Below are positions 15,561 through 24,961 of a stretch of 64,000 nt of DNA, one piece after another. Location of the stretch: positions 1 to 64,000 of the forward strand of contig JAOTUY010000002.1 in NCBI GenBank assembly GCA_029863625.1. The letters are read 5' to 3'. The stretch comes from Acidimicrobiia bacterium. GTDB lineage: Bacteria > Actinomycetota > Acidimicrobiia > Spongiisociales > UBA4744. The notes under the pieces were generated by a model, which ran no database searches, was not told the origin of the DNA, and worked only from the letters and a program-made list of their open reading frames with translations. The position numbers and the translations under genes were made by a program. The first letter of the stretch is position 1, and every line of letters starts with the position of its first letter.

Positions 15561-16474
15561 TAGAACACCTCCACCCGCCTGGCCAGCCGCAAGATCACCA
15601 CCGTCAGGCCGACGAGCACCGGGAGCAGGAATAGGGCGATAGCCGCTCCCTGGGAGAGGGCGCCCCCTTCAATTCCTTTGAGAAACGACCAGGTGGCCAG
15701 CACCTGTGTGCTGTTGGTAGGACCGCCGCGGGTCAACACCCACACCACCGACATGTCGGTGATGGTCAGGATGACGCCGAACAGAACCGCAACGGCGATG
15801 ATCGGCGCCATGAGCGGAATGGTTATCTCAAAGAGCTTCCTCCAGAAGCCGGCGCCGTCAACCTGGGCCGCATCGTTGATCTCGTGGGGGATGGCGGCCA
15901 GCCCGGCCATCATGATCACCGCCGCCAGGGGCACGATCCGCCACGTATGCACAATGATCACCGACGCCATCGCCAGCCCGGGCTTGCCCAAGAAGTATGA
16001 GTTTGATTCGATGAGACCCAGCCAGCGCAGGACCCAGTCGATGGGGCTGAACAGGGAGTCGAGCGTCCACAGCCACATGATGGTCGCCAGGGAGATCGGA
16101 GTTGTCCACGGCAGCAGGACGAAGAACCTGATCACCCATTTGCCTTTGAAGTCGGCCACCAGGATCATGGCGAGCGCCTTGGCGAGGACCACAACCAAGA
16201 TGTTCGATATGGCCGCGAAGACGAAGGTGTTCCTCAACGAGCGAAGAAACACCGGGTCATCGAGAATACGAACGAAGTTGTCGAAACCGACGAAGTTGAA
16301 GCCCCGCGACCCGGTGGTGACATCGCTGAGGGCATAGATGATGGCAAGCACGAAGGGAAAGCCGACCAACGCGACGATGTAGATCACCGCAGGAGTCATG
16401 AGTACGGAGCCGAGCACGCGCTCGTTGTCGAGAAGGTACCGTCGCCTTCTTGTCGTGATCACCTCGGTAGCCAT
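15560..16474 (-). CDS. Carbohydrate ABC transporter permease (MalF-like)
   Basis: The partner permease, 304 aa, with six transmembrane helices and the EAA loop INDAAQVDGAGFWRKLFEI followed by TIPLMAPI. It pairs with the MalG-like protein to form the transmembrane channel. It starts 20 bases after the ATPase gene and touches the next gene, so translation is coupled. Confidence 0.88.
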   Translation of the reverse strand: MATEVITTRRRRYLLDNERVLGSVLMTPAVIYIVALVGFPFVLAIIYALSDVTTGSRGFNFVGFDNFVRILDDPVFLRSLRNTFVFAAISNILVVVLAKALAMILVADFKGKWVIRFFVLLPWTTPISLATIMWLWTLDSLFSPIDWVLRWLGLIESNSYFLGKPGLAMASVIIVHTWRIVPLAAVIMMAGLAAIPHEINDAAQVDGAGFWRKLFEITIPLMAPIIAVAVLFGVILTITDMSVVWVLTRGGPTNSTQVLATWSFLKGIEGGALSQGAAIALFLLPVLVGLTVVILRLARRVEVF

Positions 16475-16494
16475 CGGATCGACCGATTCTCCTC

Positions 16495-17523
16495 TCAGAG
16501 GGGGCGCGGAGAGGTCCGCAAGCCGGTTTCCTTATCGAAGAAGCGCATCTTCCCCTTGACCACGACGAACTCGTGGTCCTCTTCTTGGGCGACGGGAAGA
16601 GTCACGGTAGACGGCAACATCGCGATGACTTTGGTCTTCTCGGAGACCCCGTACACATGGCCGTAAAGATATCGCTCCGAGCCGAGAAACTCGATGCGGC
16701 TGACGTGGTAGGTGAGCGGAGTGCCTCCCTCCGGCGGCGCTATCTCTCTCGGTAGGAAGTGCTCGGGCCGGAAGCCGAAGAGAAAATCCTGGTGCTCGAG
16801 AAGGTTCATGGGAGGCGACCCGATGAAGGTGGCCACGAAGGTGTCGGCCGGATCGTCGTACACCTCGCCCGGGGTGCCAAACTGGCGGATCTCTCCTTTG
16901 TTCATGACGGCGATTCGATCGCCCATGCCCATCGCCTCTACCTGGTCATGGGTGACGTAGATAGCAGTGATGTCCACCCGGCGCTGGAATTCGAGAAGAT
17001 CGTCGCGGGCCGCCGCCCGGAGCTTGGCGTCGAGATTGGAGAGAGGCTCGTCGAGTAGAAACACGCTGGGTTCGCGAACGAGAGCCCGAGCCAGAGCTAC
17101 CCGCTGCCGTTCCCCGCCGGAAAGATTGCGCGGCTTGCGGTCGAGCAGCCGCTCGATGTCGAGGAGCCTGGCCGCCCACTCGACCTTCTCCCTTCTCTCC
17201 TCTGGATCGAGGCCCTCGGCCTTGAGAGGAAAGGCGATGTTCTTGAAGACGGTCATGTGCGGGTAGAGCGCATAACTCTGGAACACCATCGCAATCTTGC
17301 GAACTCGAGGAGGCAGCCCGTTTACAACGTCGCCGCCGATGAGCACTTCACCTGCGGTGGGTTCCTCCAGGCCGGCGATCATCCGCAGCAGGGTCGTCTT
17401 GCCACACCCGGAGGGCCCCAGCAGAACCAGGAACTCGCCCTCTTCGCTGCGAAGGTTGAGCCCGTTGACCGCATGGACCGCACCAAAGTGCTTCGTGATC
17501 CCGCGAACCTCTACGACAGCCAT
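16495..17523 (-). CDS. Sugar ABC transporter ATPase (MalK/UgpC-like)
   Basis: The ATP-hydrolysing subunit. Walker A GPSGCGKTTLLRM near residue 38, Q-loop MVFQSYALYPHMTVF, signature LSGGERQRVALARAL, Walker B VFLLDEPLSNLDAKLR, and the H-loop YVTHDQVEAMGMGDR are all intact. The C-terminal TOBE/OB region (FGFRPEHFLPREIA onward) is present but short, giving 342 aa. It follows the binding-protein gene and a long hairpin. Confidence 0.92.
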   Translation of the reverse strand: MAVVEVRGITKHFGAVHAVNGLNLRSEEGEFLVLLGPSGCGKTTLLRMIAGLEEPTAGEVLIGGDVVNGLPPRVRKIAMVFQSYALYPHMTVFKNIAFPLKAEGLDPEERREKVEWAARLLDIERLLDRKPRNLSGGERQRVALARALVREPSVFLLDEPLSNLDAKLRAAARDDLLEFQRRVDITAIYVTHDQVEAMGMGDRIAVMNKGEIRQFGTPGEVYDDPADTFVATFIGSPPMNLLEHQDFLFGFRPEHFLPREIAPPEGGTPLTYHVSRIEFLGSERYLYGHVYGVSEKTKVIAMLPSTVTLPVAQEEDHEFVVVKGKMRFFDKETGLRTSPRPL

Positions 17524-17543
17524 CTGATCCTCAACTCAAGGAG

Positions 17544-17582
17544 TGAATGCGTGAGGCAGAGTGGACCTGCCTCACGCATTCA
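17544..17582 (-). terminator. Long hairpin between binding-protein and ATPase genes
   Basis: A perfect 16-bp inverted repeat, 17544-17559 with 17567-17582, with a 7-nt loop, starting 2 bases after the stop of the binding-protein gene. No U-tract follows, so it is better seen as an mRNA-stabilising or attenuating hairpin that raises binding-protein expression over the membrane genes than as a full terminator. Its arm shares TGCGTGAG with the hairpin at 51431. Confidence 0.7.
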
Positions 17583-17584
17583 AC

Positions 17585-19033
17585 TCATCCTCCCACCAGT
17601 CCTCGTCCCCGCCAGTCCCCGAAGATCGCCTCGATCTGTGCCGTTGCGTCCTCTACCGCTTGGGCGGGAGGCTTGTTCCCCTGGGCGACGTCGGCGTACA
17701 TCACCGGGAGGATCGATTCGCCAAACACCTGGCCAATCGCCGGGTTGGCCGGTCCAGGGTGTCCGATGTTGGTTGCCCAATCTGTGGCAGTCTTCAGCAC
17801 CGACAGCTTGTCGGCCGGCTGCGCCCCAAACGGATCGTTGTCCAGCCAGCTGTTGAGCTCGGGCACTCGGCTCGCGAAGGCAGGGAAGTCGTAGAGCTTC
17901 GAATGCCACGCAACCGAGGCCAGATTCTCCGTGTAATGGAGCAGGAACTCCTGGGCGGCGTCTACGTTGACACTCGAGAAGTCCGGGACCAGCCAGTTGT
18001 AGAGAACGTGCTGGGCGGCGATGGCCGTGGCCGGACCGGCCAAAGCCGGGGTGAAGAAGGTGTCGTTGGCGATCGCTGTGTCGGTCTCCTGTGACGTCCT
18101 CCAAGCGGAGATCGAGTTCAGGATATAGGACAGCTCGCCGGCGATGAGGCCCTGGTTGTTGGAGGCGGCGTTCCAGGCGAACACCTCAGGGGTCATCGCG
18201 TTCTCGTAGAGCTCCTTCATGTATTCCACTGCGGCGATGGTTGCGTCCGAGTTCAGGACGACCTTCTCATTCTCATCCTGGATCGAACCGCCAAACGACC
18301 AGAGCAGTGACCTGCCCGCCATGTTGGAGTCGATCTCCTGGGACATGCCAATGCCCATCTGGACGCCCTGCTCAGAGAAGATCTTCGCACCCCCGTCGAG
18401 CAGCTCGTCCCACGTGCTGGGGCCGTTCGGAAACCCCGCCGGCGTCCACAGCGACTTGCGGTAATCCCCGGGGTCGGGGACCCAGGCCGGCGCATAGGCG
18501 TAGAACTTGCCGGTGTTCGGGTTGAAGCTCGATTTCCGGGTCAGCTCGAGCATCGTTCCATAGCGACTGATCGCCTCGTCAACCACATCTTTCATGTCGA
18601 CAACGCTCGGCTCGTGCTGCCCCTGCACGGCGATGTACTGCAAAAGGTCGTGTTCCGGGCTGCCGCTCTGCAGCTCACCGGCGATGGCCGCGGGGACGTC
18701 ACCAACGCCGATATGGTCGACGGTCACCGCCACACCGACCTGGTCACCCCATTCCTTCGCGAACACGTCGAACCAGACGTCGTGGGCGGGGACGAAGTGG
18801 CTCCAGAGGAGGATCTTCAGCTCCCCGCTCAGACTGGTCCTGGGTTCCACGAAGCTGGTGCTCGGCGCCGCCGCAGGACCGGTGGTGGTGGTGGCGGCGG
18901 CGGTGGTTGTTGTTGCCTCCTCCTCTGCGCAGGCAGCCAAGAGGAGGCTTGGACCCAATGCAGCTACGGCTCCGGTCGCCCCGAATCTCTTTATGAACTC
19001 CCGCCTCGTGGACGATCCATAGCGATCCACCAT
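17585..19033 (-). CDS. Extracellular sugar-binding lipoprotein of ABC importer
   Basis: Family 1-type solute-binding protein, 482 aa from the ATG at 19033 (AGGAGG ribosome binding site). The N-terminus STRREFIKRFG followed by a hydrophobic stretch and LLLAAC looks like a twin-arginine signal with a lipobox, so the protein is probably exported folded and lipid-anchored. A Thr/Ala-rich linker follows, then the mature domain (LKILLWSHFVPAHDVWFDVF, TWDELLDGGAKIFSEQG). First gene of the importer; the Tat signal is inferred from the RR pair and needs no Phe at +2 to work. Confidence 0.88.
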   Translation of the reverse strand: MVDRYGSSTRREFIKRFGATGAVAALGPSLLLAACAEEEATTTTAAATTTTGPAAAPSTSFVEPRTSLSGELKILLWSHFVPAHDVWFDVFAKEWGDQVGVAVTVDHIGVGDVPAAIAGELQSGSPEHDLLQYIAVQGQHEPSVVDMKDVVDEAISRYGTMLELTRKSSFNPNTGKFYAYAPAWVPDPGDYRKSLWTPAGFPNGPSTWDELLDGGAKIFSEQGVQMGIGMSQEIDSNMAGRSLLWSFGGSIQDENEKVVLNSDATIAAVEYMKELYENAMTPEVFAWNAASNNQGLIAGELSYILNSISAWRTSQETDTAIANDTFFTPALAGPATAIAAQHVLYNWLVPDFSSVNVDAAQEFLLHYTENLASVAWHSKLYDFPAFASRVPELNSWLDNDPFGAQPADKLSVLKTATDWATNIGHPGPANPAIGQVFGESILPVMYADVAQGNKPPAQAVEDATAQIEAIFGDWRGRGLVGG

Positions 19034-19290
19034 CACAACCTCCTCGGTCGACCCGGGTGCTGATCCACCCCGTCCGAGCATACACAGGTCTCAGCCTCGG
19101 ATGTCGAGCGTCGCGGGTTCCGGGTACTGCCAGCAATTGATGGTCGGAGCACGTCACCGGGGACTCGACCGTCGGCAGTCATCCTGGGGATGGCCAGTCG
19201 TTGCGAGAACCTGAATCAGCAGTCAACCAAGCACTATTGGGCTGGAAGCTGGAGTGGAAGGTGTAGACGTCCGCCGGAAGCCGGCATCAG

Positions 19291-19342
19291 TAGCCCCGAC
19301 GGGATTCGAACCGCGCGTTACCCGCTTGAAAGGCCGGCACGC
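19291..19342 (-). pseudogene. Decayed 3' half of tRNA-Glu(TTC), att-like remnant
   Basis: About 52 bases closely match the 3' half of the intact tRNA-Glu(TTC) at 22579-22654: acceptor 3' strand, T arm and the anticodon stem-loop with TTGAAAGGCCGGC. A few substitutions and an extra base in the T stem make it non-functional, and the D arm and 5' acceptor are missing. It lies in the same orientation as the intact gene, exactly as the far attachment site of an integrated element would. Confidence 0.75.
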
Positions 19343-19832
19343 CGATCACCGATCACCAGGTCCGGGGTTCCACTTCGACGAGGTCCGCTTTCCGACTATC
19401 GGCGCTGCCTCTGCCGTTATCTGGAGAGGCGAAGCCCATGGCGCATGATCACTTTGTCGCTGGGTTGAAAGCCTCATCGAAATACGCCTCAAGCTGGCGG
19501 CTCGCATTGACGACCGGCCGAGCCGTGGCAGTGCTTGTTATTGAGACCTGACTCGCACGGGCATCGTTCATTGCGACCGACCTTGCGATTGGCTTCGGCG
19601 GGTCGTAGGTCTCGTGTTCAACGTAGCGACCGTCTGGTACGCATGGACGTGGCGGGTCGCGAGGCAGCGGCCGGCAGCGCAGGGAGTTCTGGGAGTCGCC
19701 GGCCGGGCGTCCTGCTCTCACAGTCGAAAGCCCAGGACGGGGGGAGTCTGGTGACCTCTGGTCGGCCACTTCCTCGGAGTAGCTGTGGCGCGCCGCAACG
19801 TCGGGGAGCGGTGCGAGATAGACAACGCGGGA
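19343..19832. other. Gene-poor segment with one doubtful reading frame
   Basis: No recognisable intact gene. A minus-strand frame ends at 19449 with a protein-like tail (ending VNASRQLEAYFDEAFNPATK) that could be the C-terminus of a lost gene. It has no clear start, and its upstream half (to 19769) is low-complexity and unconvincing. I regard it as possible debris of an integrated element rather than a gene. Confidence 0.35.
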
Positions 19833-20849
19833 TCACGATGTGACGAGGACAACCTTCCCGGTGTGCCCGCCGCGTTGGAGGATCTCGTGGGCGCGGCGGG
19901 CCTCGTGCAGGGAGATACGCTCGGTCACCATCGGTTCGATCTCCTTTGCGGCAAGCAGGTCGAGGAGGTCCGCAAGTGTCTTCGGGTACCAGTCCGGGTG
20001 TTTGTCGATGAAGTCGCCAAGGGCAGGCATGAGCGGCGCCTGCCTCTGTCCTGGAACGAGCTTGAGCAGCCCCAGCATCAGCAAGGTGTACGGGATGACC
20101 CGGGCGCCCTTCTTCTTGGCCGCTGCCATACCGAACCACACCAGCCGCCCGTTCTTGGAGAGAGCTCGATACGAGCGAAGGATCTGTCTGGCTCCGCCGA
20201 TGGGGTCGAACGCGACATCCACCCCTTCGCCAATCAGGTCCCGGATGCGCTTGACGAAGTCCTCGGTGTGGTAGTCGATCGGTATTGCGCCGTGCGCGGA
20301 CACGAAGTCGTGGTTCCGACTGGACGCCGTACCGCACATCTCCAGTCCAGCGATCCTGCCAAGGTCGAGCAGCGCGCTCCCAACGCCACCTGCGGCACCG
20401 TGGACGAGGATGCGCTCTCCCTCATGTACGTGGGCGGTCTCATGCATCGCCAAGAACGCTGTCAGGTAGTTAACAACCACGCAGACGGCTTGGGCAGCAT
20501 CTACGCCGGGCGGAACAGGTACCAGGTTCTCCGCCGGCACGCACAGGTACTCTGCGTAGCCTCCTCCGCGAGTGAAAACGGCGACGCGCTGACCAGGCTC
20601 GACGTCGGAAACCCCTTCGCCAAGCTCGTCGACCACGCCTATGACATCCTCACCCGGCGAATAGGGAACGCGGGGCGCCCCAGGGATCGAACCGCCCGAG
20701 CGACGGAGCATGAGATCGTATGCAGAGACCCCGGCCGCTTCTACTCGTACCCGAACCTGGCCGGCGTTCGGTTTGGGCACATCTTCCTCGATAACGTGCA
20801 GGACCTCCGGTCCGCCGCGCTTCGAGACAATGACTCGGTGGTGTTTCAA
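19833..20849 (-). CDS. Zinc-free medium-chain dehydrogenase/reductase (VAT1-like)
   Basis: A 338-aa MDR-family NADPH-dependent oxidoreductase. The N-terminal domain has VSKRGGPEVLHVIEEDVP, GVSAYDLMLRRSGG and PYSPGEDVIGVVDELGEG. The Rossmann motif is VHGAAGGVGSALLDLGRIAG. A C-terminal segment (NGRLVWFGMAAAKKKGARV) resembles VAT1/enoyl-reductase-like branches. No zinc ligands are seen. It lies inside the tRNA-Glu-bounded island and is unlike the quinone reductase at 12950 in detail, so it is not a recent duplicate. Substrate unknown. Confidence 0.82.
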   Translation of the reverse strand: MKHHRVIVSKRGGPEVLHVIEEDVPKPNAGQVRVRVEAAGVSAYDLMLRRSGGSIPGAPRVPYSPGEDVIGVVDELGEGVSDVEPGQRVAVFTRGGGYAEYLCVPAENLVPVPPGVDAAQAVCVVVNYLTAFLAMHETAHVHEGERILVHGAAGGVGSALLDLGRIAGLEMCGTASSRNHDFVSAHGAIPIDYHTEDFVKRIRDLIGEGVDVAFDPIGGARQILRSYRALSKNGRLVWFGMAAAKKKGARVIPYTLLMLGLLKLVPGQRQAPLMPALGDFIDKHPDWYPKTLADLLDLLAAKEIEPMVTERISLHEARRAHEILQRGGHTGKVVLVTS

Positions 20850-21039
20850 ACTTTCGTGCTCCTACGCTGAAGCTAGCTCACCAGCGCGCCCGGAGGGATT
20901 CGGTTTGTGCCGGACGTGGGGCGTCCGGTTGGCTCAGGCCATGCTGAAGTCGAGTGGGACACGTGGGACGTGTCTCGGCCATGCTGTCCTGCACGAACCA
21001 CAATGGACGCAGGCACCTTGGTGCCGAGACAGTGCGACT

Positions 21040-21150
21040 TCAGTTGCCGGGGTTCTTTGCCCAGACTGACACCCCCCAGAGCACTCCAATCCCCACGAGG
21101 AATACGCCCAGACCTTGCAGGGCTAGACCAAGATCGACCAACGTCTCCAT
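21040..21150 (-). CDS. Small 36-aa single-helix membrane protein
   Basis: A short ORF, ATG at 21150 and TGA at 21040-21042, with an excellent ribosome binding site (AGGAGGA six bases upstream). The product has one hydrophobic helix (LGVFLVGIGVLWGVSVW) ending in AKNPGN. There are no other candidates in the 490-base gap between the MDR and hydrolase genes; the remainder of the gap shows nothing I can support. Function unknown. Confidence 0.5.
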   Translation of the reverse strand: METLVDLGLALQGLGVFLVGIGVLWGVSVWAKNPGN

Positions 21151-21341
21151 CGTCTTCCTCCTGTCCGTTTCTGGCTACCATTCACACTACCGACCAGCTC
21201 TGGAGCCCCCGTCGGGTTATCTGGGCGCCGTCGCCACTGAGACCTGTGGACCGAATCTGGTTTCCACCGCCGACTAACCGGTGCTCTTTTCAGGCAGCGA
21301 TCGCCTGGATGGTGTTGATGCCCAGACCGGTTGGAGGTCGG

Positions 21342-22238
21342 CTAACCAAGCGCGAGTTCGAGCTGACGCTGAGCCACCGGCCCATAGTTTCTGCTGAGGG
21401 ACAACATGTGATGGCCCTCCTCGACGAGAATCAACTCGGCACCGGCGATGTTGTCCGCGGCGTTGGTTGCATGTTCGAGAGGGATGATTGCGTCGTTGGC
21501 TCCCAGGGCGATCAGCGTGGGTGCGGTGACGTCGGCGAAGGGGAGCGGTGCCAGGTCACCCTCGTTGATCTGGTCGTTGGTCCAGCCCGGCTTGCGATAC
21601 TCCATGGGAGCGACAGAGGTGAATTGTTCCTTCAGGCTCCGGAGTCGAGCCGGATCAAGCCTGATCCAGTCGACTTCCGCCTTCCTCTGTTCCTTGTTCA
21701 ACCCATACGAGACACCATCCACCACGAACCGTGTCATCAACCCCGGCCATCGCGTCCCTATCTGGTAGGAGAGCCAGACGACGAAGCCGGACTCGAACGC
21801 CGCTCGCCTGACAGCACCGATGGGGGGTGTGAATGGCAGCAAGACCGCGGTATCGAGGAATAGGGCAGTGGTGCGGTCGGGGTACCGAGCGGCGAAGTGA
21901 ACAGCCGACGGACCTCCGGAAGAGAACCCCAAGACTGCTGCCCGTTCGATCTCGAGCGTATCGAGGATCGCCGCATACAGGTCGGCCTGGTCTTGCGGCG
22001 TGCGACCAGATTGCAGCGGGGTCCGCAGGTAGCCAGGCCGCGACGGAACAAGAACCTGGCAGCCGCCGTCTCGAAGGTGTCGACACCAGGCAAGTCCGAT
22101 GTCGAATCCTTGTCCGCCGTGTACCACCAACACCGGCGGCCCTTGGCCCTCTCTCGCCACCTGCACTTCCCCCCGCGCCGAACGGACCATCGTCGCACGC
22201 TGATCGAGCGCCGCCATCAGCTTGTCAGACCAGGACAT
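21342..22238 (-). CDS. Alpha/beta hydrolase
   Basis: An alpha/beta-hydrolase-fold enzyme of about 298 aa from the ATG at 22238, which has GGAGGT ahead of it; the frame is open further upstream to 22307 without homology. Oxyanion region VLVVHGGQGFDIG, nucleophile elbow GFSSGG, acid GANDAIIPL and catalytic His EEGHHML are all present. Two hydrophobic helices of the cap (GFVVWLSYQIG) resemble esterase/epoxide-hydrolase-like members. It lies in the tRNA-Glu-bounded segment; substrate unknown. Confidence 0.85.
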   Translation of the reverse strand: MSWSDKLMAALDQRATMVRSARGEVQVAREGQGPPVLVVHGGQGFDIGLAWCRHLRDGGCQVLVPSRPGYLRTPLQSGRTPQDQADLYAAILDTLEIERAAVLGFSSGGPSAVHFAARYPDRTTALFLDTAVLLPFTPPIGAVRRAAFESGFVVWLSYQIGTRWPGLMTRFVVDGVSYGLNKEQRKAEVDWIRLDPARLRSLKEQFTSVAPMEYRKPGWTNDQINEGDLAPLPFADVTAPTLIALGANDAIIPLEHATNAADNIAGAELILVEEGHHMLSLSRNYGPVAQRQLELALG

Positions 22239-22305
22239 ACGGACCTCCAATACCTTGCCGGTATCCGCTGAACGACGCCGAGATGCTGGCGTCGCGTGTC
22301 CCTCC

Positions 22306-22389
22306 ATTTTGCATTACCGGATTGTCGATGTCTTGGCCCTCCAGGACGACGTCAGGTCAGCCGTAGCGGTGGTCGGCGATTGCCTTCAT
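22306..22389 (-). pseudogene. N-terminal remnant of an MDR oxidoreductase gene
   Basis: A strong ribosome binding site (GAGGAGGG) precedes an ATG at 22389 that reads MKAIADHRYG, then TGA at 22357-22359, then in the same frame PDVVLEGQDIDNPVM. Medium-chain reductases often begin like this (MKAI..D.YG.PDVLEL.DI..P). The match ends after about 27 codons and nothing downstream continues the family. It is a decayed fragment, another sign of deletions in this island. Confidence 0.55.
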
Positions 22390-22578
22390 CTTCCCTCCTC
22401 GACTGCCGAACGGGCTTGGCCGACGTGGCTGCGTGGAGCGAGGTACTGCCCCACCAACCTGGTCGCCGCCCGGTCCGGCAGTCCACAACGGCGCTACGCA
22501 ACCGTCGGCGGGCGGCCCATCCGAGTCCGGAAACCGAGCTCCACACGCGCCAAAACCCCGCTGAGCAGGTATCTTGCC

Positions 22579-22654
22579 TGGTAGCCCCGACGGGATTCGA
22601 ACCCGCGTTACCGGCTTGAAAGGCCGGCGTCCTAGGCCGCTGGACGACGGGGCC
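22579..22654 (-). tRNA. tRNA-Glu (anticodon TTC)
   Basis: A complete cloverleaf on the minus strand: acceptor GGCCCCG with CGGGGCT, anticodon loop CTTTCAA (TTC, reads GAA), T loop TTCGAAT, and encoded CCA at 22579-22581. It lies 100 bases downstream of gltX. A decayed copy of its 3' half sits 3.2 kb away at 19291, on the side expected for an element integrated at the tRNA 3' end. Confidence 0.95.
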
Positions 22655-22754
22655 AGGACCGAAGGGCATGGTAGCGCGGCGCTCTTTGTCTCCCGCATCC
22701 CGAACTTGCGTTAGAAATCTGCGCAGAGCGCACCAAATCAACGCCAGAACCGGT

Positions 22755-24203
22755 CTAGAGCTTGGCGCGGGCGGCTCGAAGCCGATGGAGGGTCACTTCC
22801 CGTCCCAGCACCTCGAGGGTCTCGAAGAGGGGCGGACTCACGGTCGAGCCGGTCGTCGCCACCCGGATGGGTTGCAGTCCCTTGCGGGCGTTGAGCTCCA
22901 GCTCATCGAGCATGGCTCGCAGCTCTGCTTCGATGTCCGCTGCAACCCACTCCCCGACCGCCGTCAGCCGATCGATGGCAGCATCGAGAGCGGATGGGGT
23001 CGTCTCCGTTTCCATGACCTTGCGCCACGATGTCTCGTCGTAGCTCAAGGCGCCCTCAAAAAGGAAGGTCATCATCTCCGGCACCTCGGTCAGCAGCTTG
23101 ACCCGCTCCTGAACCAGCGGTCCCAGCGCAACAACCTGCTCCCGTTCCGCTCCTGACAGCTCCCTACCCAGTTCGTCCTCGACAAGCGGAAAGGCCCGGT
23201 CGATAAAATCAGCCGGATCCAGCGCCCGGATGTAGACCCCGTTCATCCACTCGAGTTTTTCCGGATCGAATATGGCCGCGTTCTTAGAGACGGCCGACAG
23301 GTCGAACCGTTCGATGGCCTGTTCCCTCGTAAAAACCGTCGTTTCGGCCTCGTAGGACCATCCGAGCAAGCACATGTAGTTGAACATCGCTTCAGGCAGG
23401 AAGCCGCCGTCGCGGTATGCCTTCAACGACACGTCCCCGTGCCGCTTGGAGAGTTTCTTCCCGTCGGGACCGAACAGCAACGGCAGGTGAGCGTAAGTGG
23501 GGACGGATCCTCCCATCGCCCCGGTGATCAGGATGTGCTTCGGGGTGGAGGACAGGAGGTCCTCACCTCGAGCGACATGGGTGATTTGGTAGTCGACATC
23601 GTCGACGGTTGAAGCCAGATGGTAGGTAGGCGACCCATCAGATCGAACCAATACGAAGTCATCAATGGCGTCGTGATCGAAGCGGACCTCGTCGCGAACA
23701 ATGTCATCGAAGGTCGTTACCCCGGGACGCGGCACGGCAAGTCGAATGACCGCGGCCTCGCCCTGCTCCTGCCGGCGTCCGGCCTCGGCGTCACCAAGCA
23801 GACGGCACCTTCCGTCATAGCCGGGCGGTCGCCCCTGGGCTTGCGCCTCTTTGCGCCGCTCATCCAACTCCGACGGCGTGCAGAAGCAGTAGTAGGCATC
23901 GCCTGCTGCCAGCAATAGACCGGCGACCTCCGCGTACCGATCGAGGCGGTCGCTTTGCCGGTAGGTACCGTACGGACCTCCCACCCCAACACCTTCGTCC
24001 CAATCGAGGCCCAGCCAGCCCAGGCCGGTCAGCACATCCTCCTCGTACTCGTTCTCGGAACGAGCCAGGTCGGTGTCATCGATGCGAAGAATGAACGTAC
24101 CGCCGGTGTGGCGAGCGAACAGCCAGTTGAATAAAGCCGCCCGTGCATTGCCGACGTGCAGAAGCCCGGTTGGGGAAGGAGCGATACGGACCCGGACGGT
24201 CAT
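22755..24203 (-). CDS. gltX: Glutamyl-tRNA synthetase
   Basis: Class I aminoacyl-tRNA synthetase, 482 aa. The HIGH motif appears as HVGNARAAL after [10 protein letters not shown]; the KMSKS motif is KKLSKRHG after LLFGPDG. The Cys-containing zinc-like segment [10 protein letters not shown] is present. It charges tRNA-Glu, and because the window also encodes GatCAB it is probably non-discriminating and also misacylates tRNA-Gln. The start overlaps the stop of the FAH gene (ATGA at 24200-24203). Confidence 0.95.
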   Translation of the reverse strand: MTVRVRIAPSPTGLLHVGNARAALFNWLFARHTGGTFILRIDDTDLARSENEYEEDVLTGLGWLGLDWDEGVGVGGPYGTYRQSDRLDRYAEVAGLLLAAGDAYYCFCTPSELDERRKEAQAQGRPPGYDGRCRLLGDAEAGRRQEQGEAAVIRLAVPRPGVTTFDDIVRDEVRFDHDAIDDFVLVRSDGSPTYHLASTVDDVDYQITHVARGEDLLSSTPKHILITGAMGGSVPTYAHLPLLFGPDGKKLSKRHGDVSLKAYRDGGFLPEAMFNYMCLLGWSYEAETTVFTREQAIERFDLSAVSKNAAIFDPEKLEWMNGVYIRALDPADFIDRAFPLVEDELGRELSGAEREQVVALGPLVQERVKLLTEVPEMMTFLFEGALSYDETSWRKVMETETTPSALDAAIDRLTAVGEWVAADIEAELRAMLDELELNARKGLQPIRVATTGSTVSPPLFETLEVLGREVTLHRLRAARAKL

Positions 24204-24961
24204 CGCCTGCCCACCGGGTTGAACAGGACGCCGATACCTTCGATTTCGACCTCCATTCGATCACCCGGCATCACCGGGCCGACCCCGGAGGGGGTTCCGG
24301 TGAGCACTACATCACCGGGCAGCAAGGTCATGATCCGCGTGATGAACTCGACCAACTCGGCAACCCCAAACACCATGTCGGCGGTCGAGCCGGATTGGCG
24401 AACTTCGCCATTGACCCGACACTCGACGCTGAGCCCCACCAGAGGGTCGAGTTCGGTTTCGATCGCCGGGCCGAGCGGACAGAACGTGTCGAAACCCTTG
24501 CCGCGAGTCCACTGGCCGTCCTTGCGCTGCAGATCGCGGGCGGTCACATCATTGGCGGCCGTGTAGCCGAGGATCACGTTCTGCACATCCTCTGCTTTGA
24601 CGTTGCGCGCCACGGCGCCGATGACGACCGCCAACTCTGCTTCGTGATGAACGTCCTCCGAATCGGGCGGGTAGACCACGGGTACTCCTGGGCCAATCAC
24701 CGCGGTGGCCGGCTTCAAGAAGATGATGGGACTCTCGAGGACGTCCGCGCCCATCTCTTCGGCGTGTTCTGCATAGTTCCTGCCGACCGCGACGACTTTG
24801 GTCGGGAACACCGGCGCGAGCAGGTGGGCCCTGTCAAACGGAACCACGACCTCGGTTGGCTCCCAGGCCACCAGCGGTGACCCCTGATACACACGGATGC
24901 CGTCGGGCTCGGCTCCTCCGTATGAGATTCCTTCATCGGTGCGAATGCGAACAATCTTCAT
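24200..24961 (-). CDS. Fumarylacetoacetate hydrolase-family protein
   Basis: A 253-aa FAH-superfamily enzyme that typically hydrolyses, decarboxylates or isomerises 2,4-diketo acids. Metal-binding residues are in [11 protein letters not shown] and [28 protein letters not shown] is the conserved C-terminal loop. KFFNYA-type sequence appears as [14 protein letters not shown]. It is coupled by overlap to both the thioesterase upstream and gltX downstream. Confidence 0.9.
   Translation of the reverse strand: MKIVRIRTDEGISYGGAEPDGIRVYQGSPLVAWEPTEVVVPFDRAHLLAPVFPTKVVAVGRNYAEHAEEMGADVLESPIIFLKPATAVIGPGVPVVYPPDSEDVHHEAELAVVIGAVARNVKAEDVQNVILGYTAANDVTARDLQRKDGQWTRGKGFDTFCPLGPAIETELDPLVGLSVECRVNGEVRQSGSTADMVFGVAELVEFITRIMTLLPGDVVLTGTPSGVGPVMPGDRMEVEIEGIGVLFNPVGRR

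Noticed and set aside
22357..22359. In-frame TGA in the MDR fragment as Sec
   Set aside because: The position is normally a small residue, not Cys, and the gene is truncated after 27 codons.
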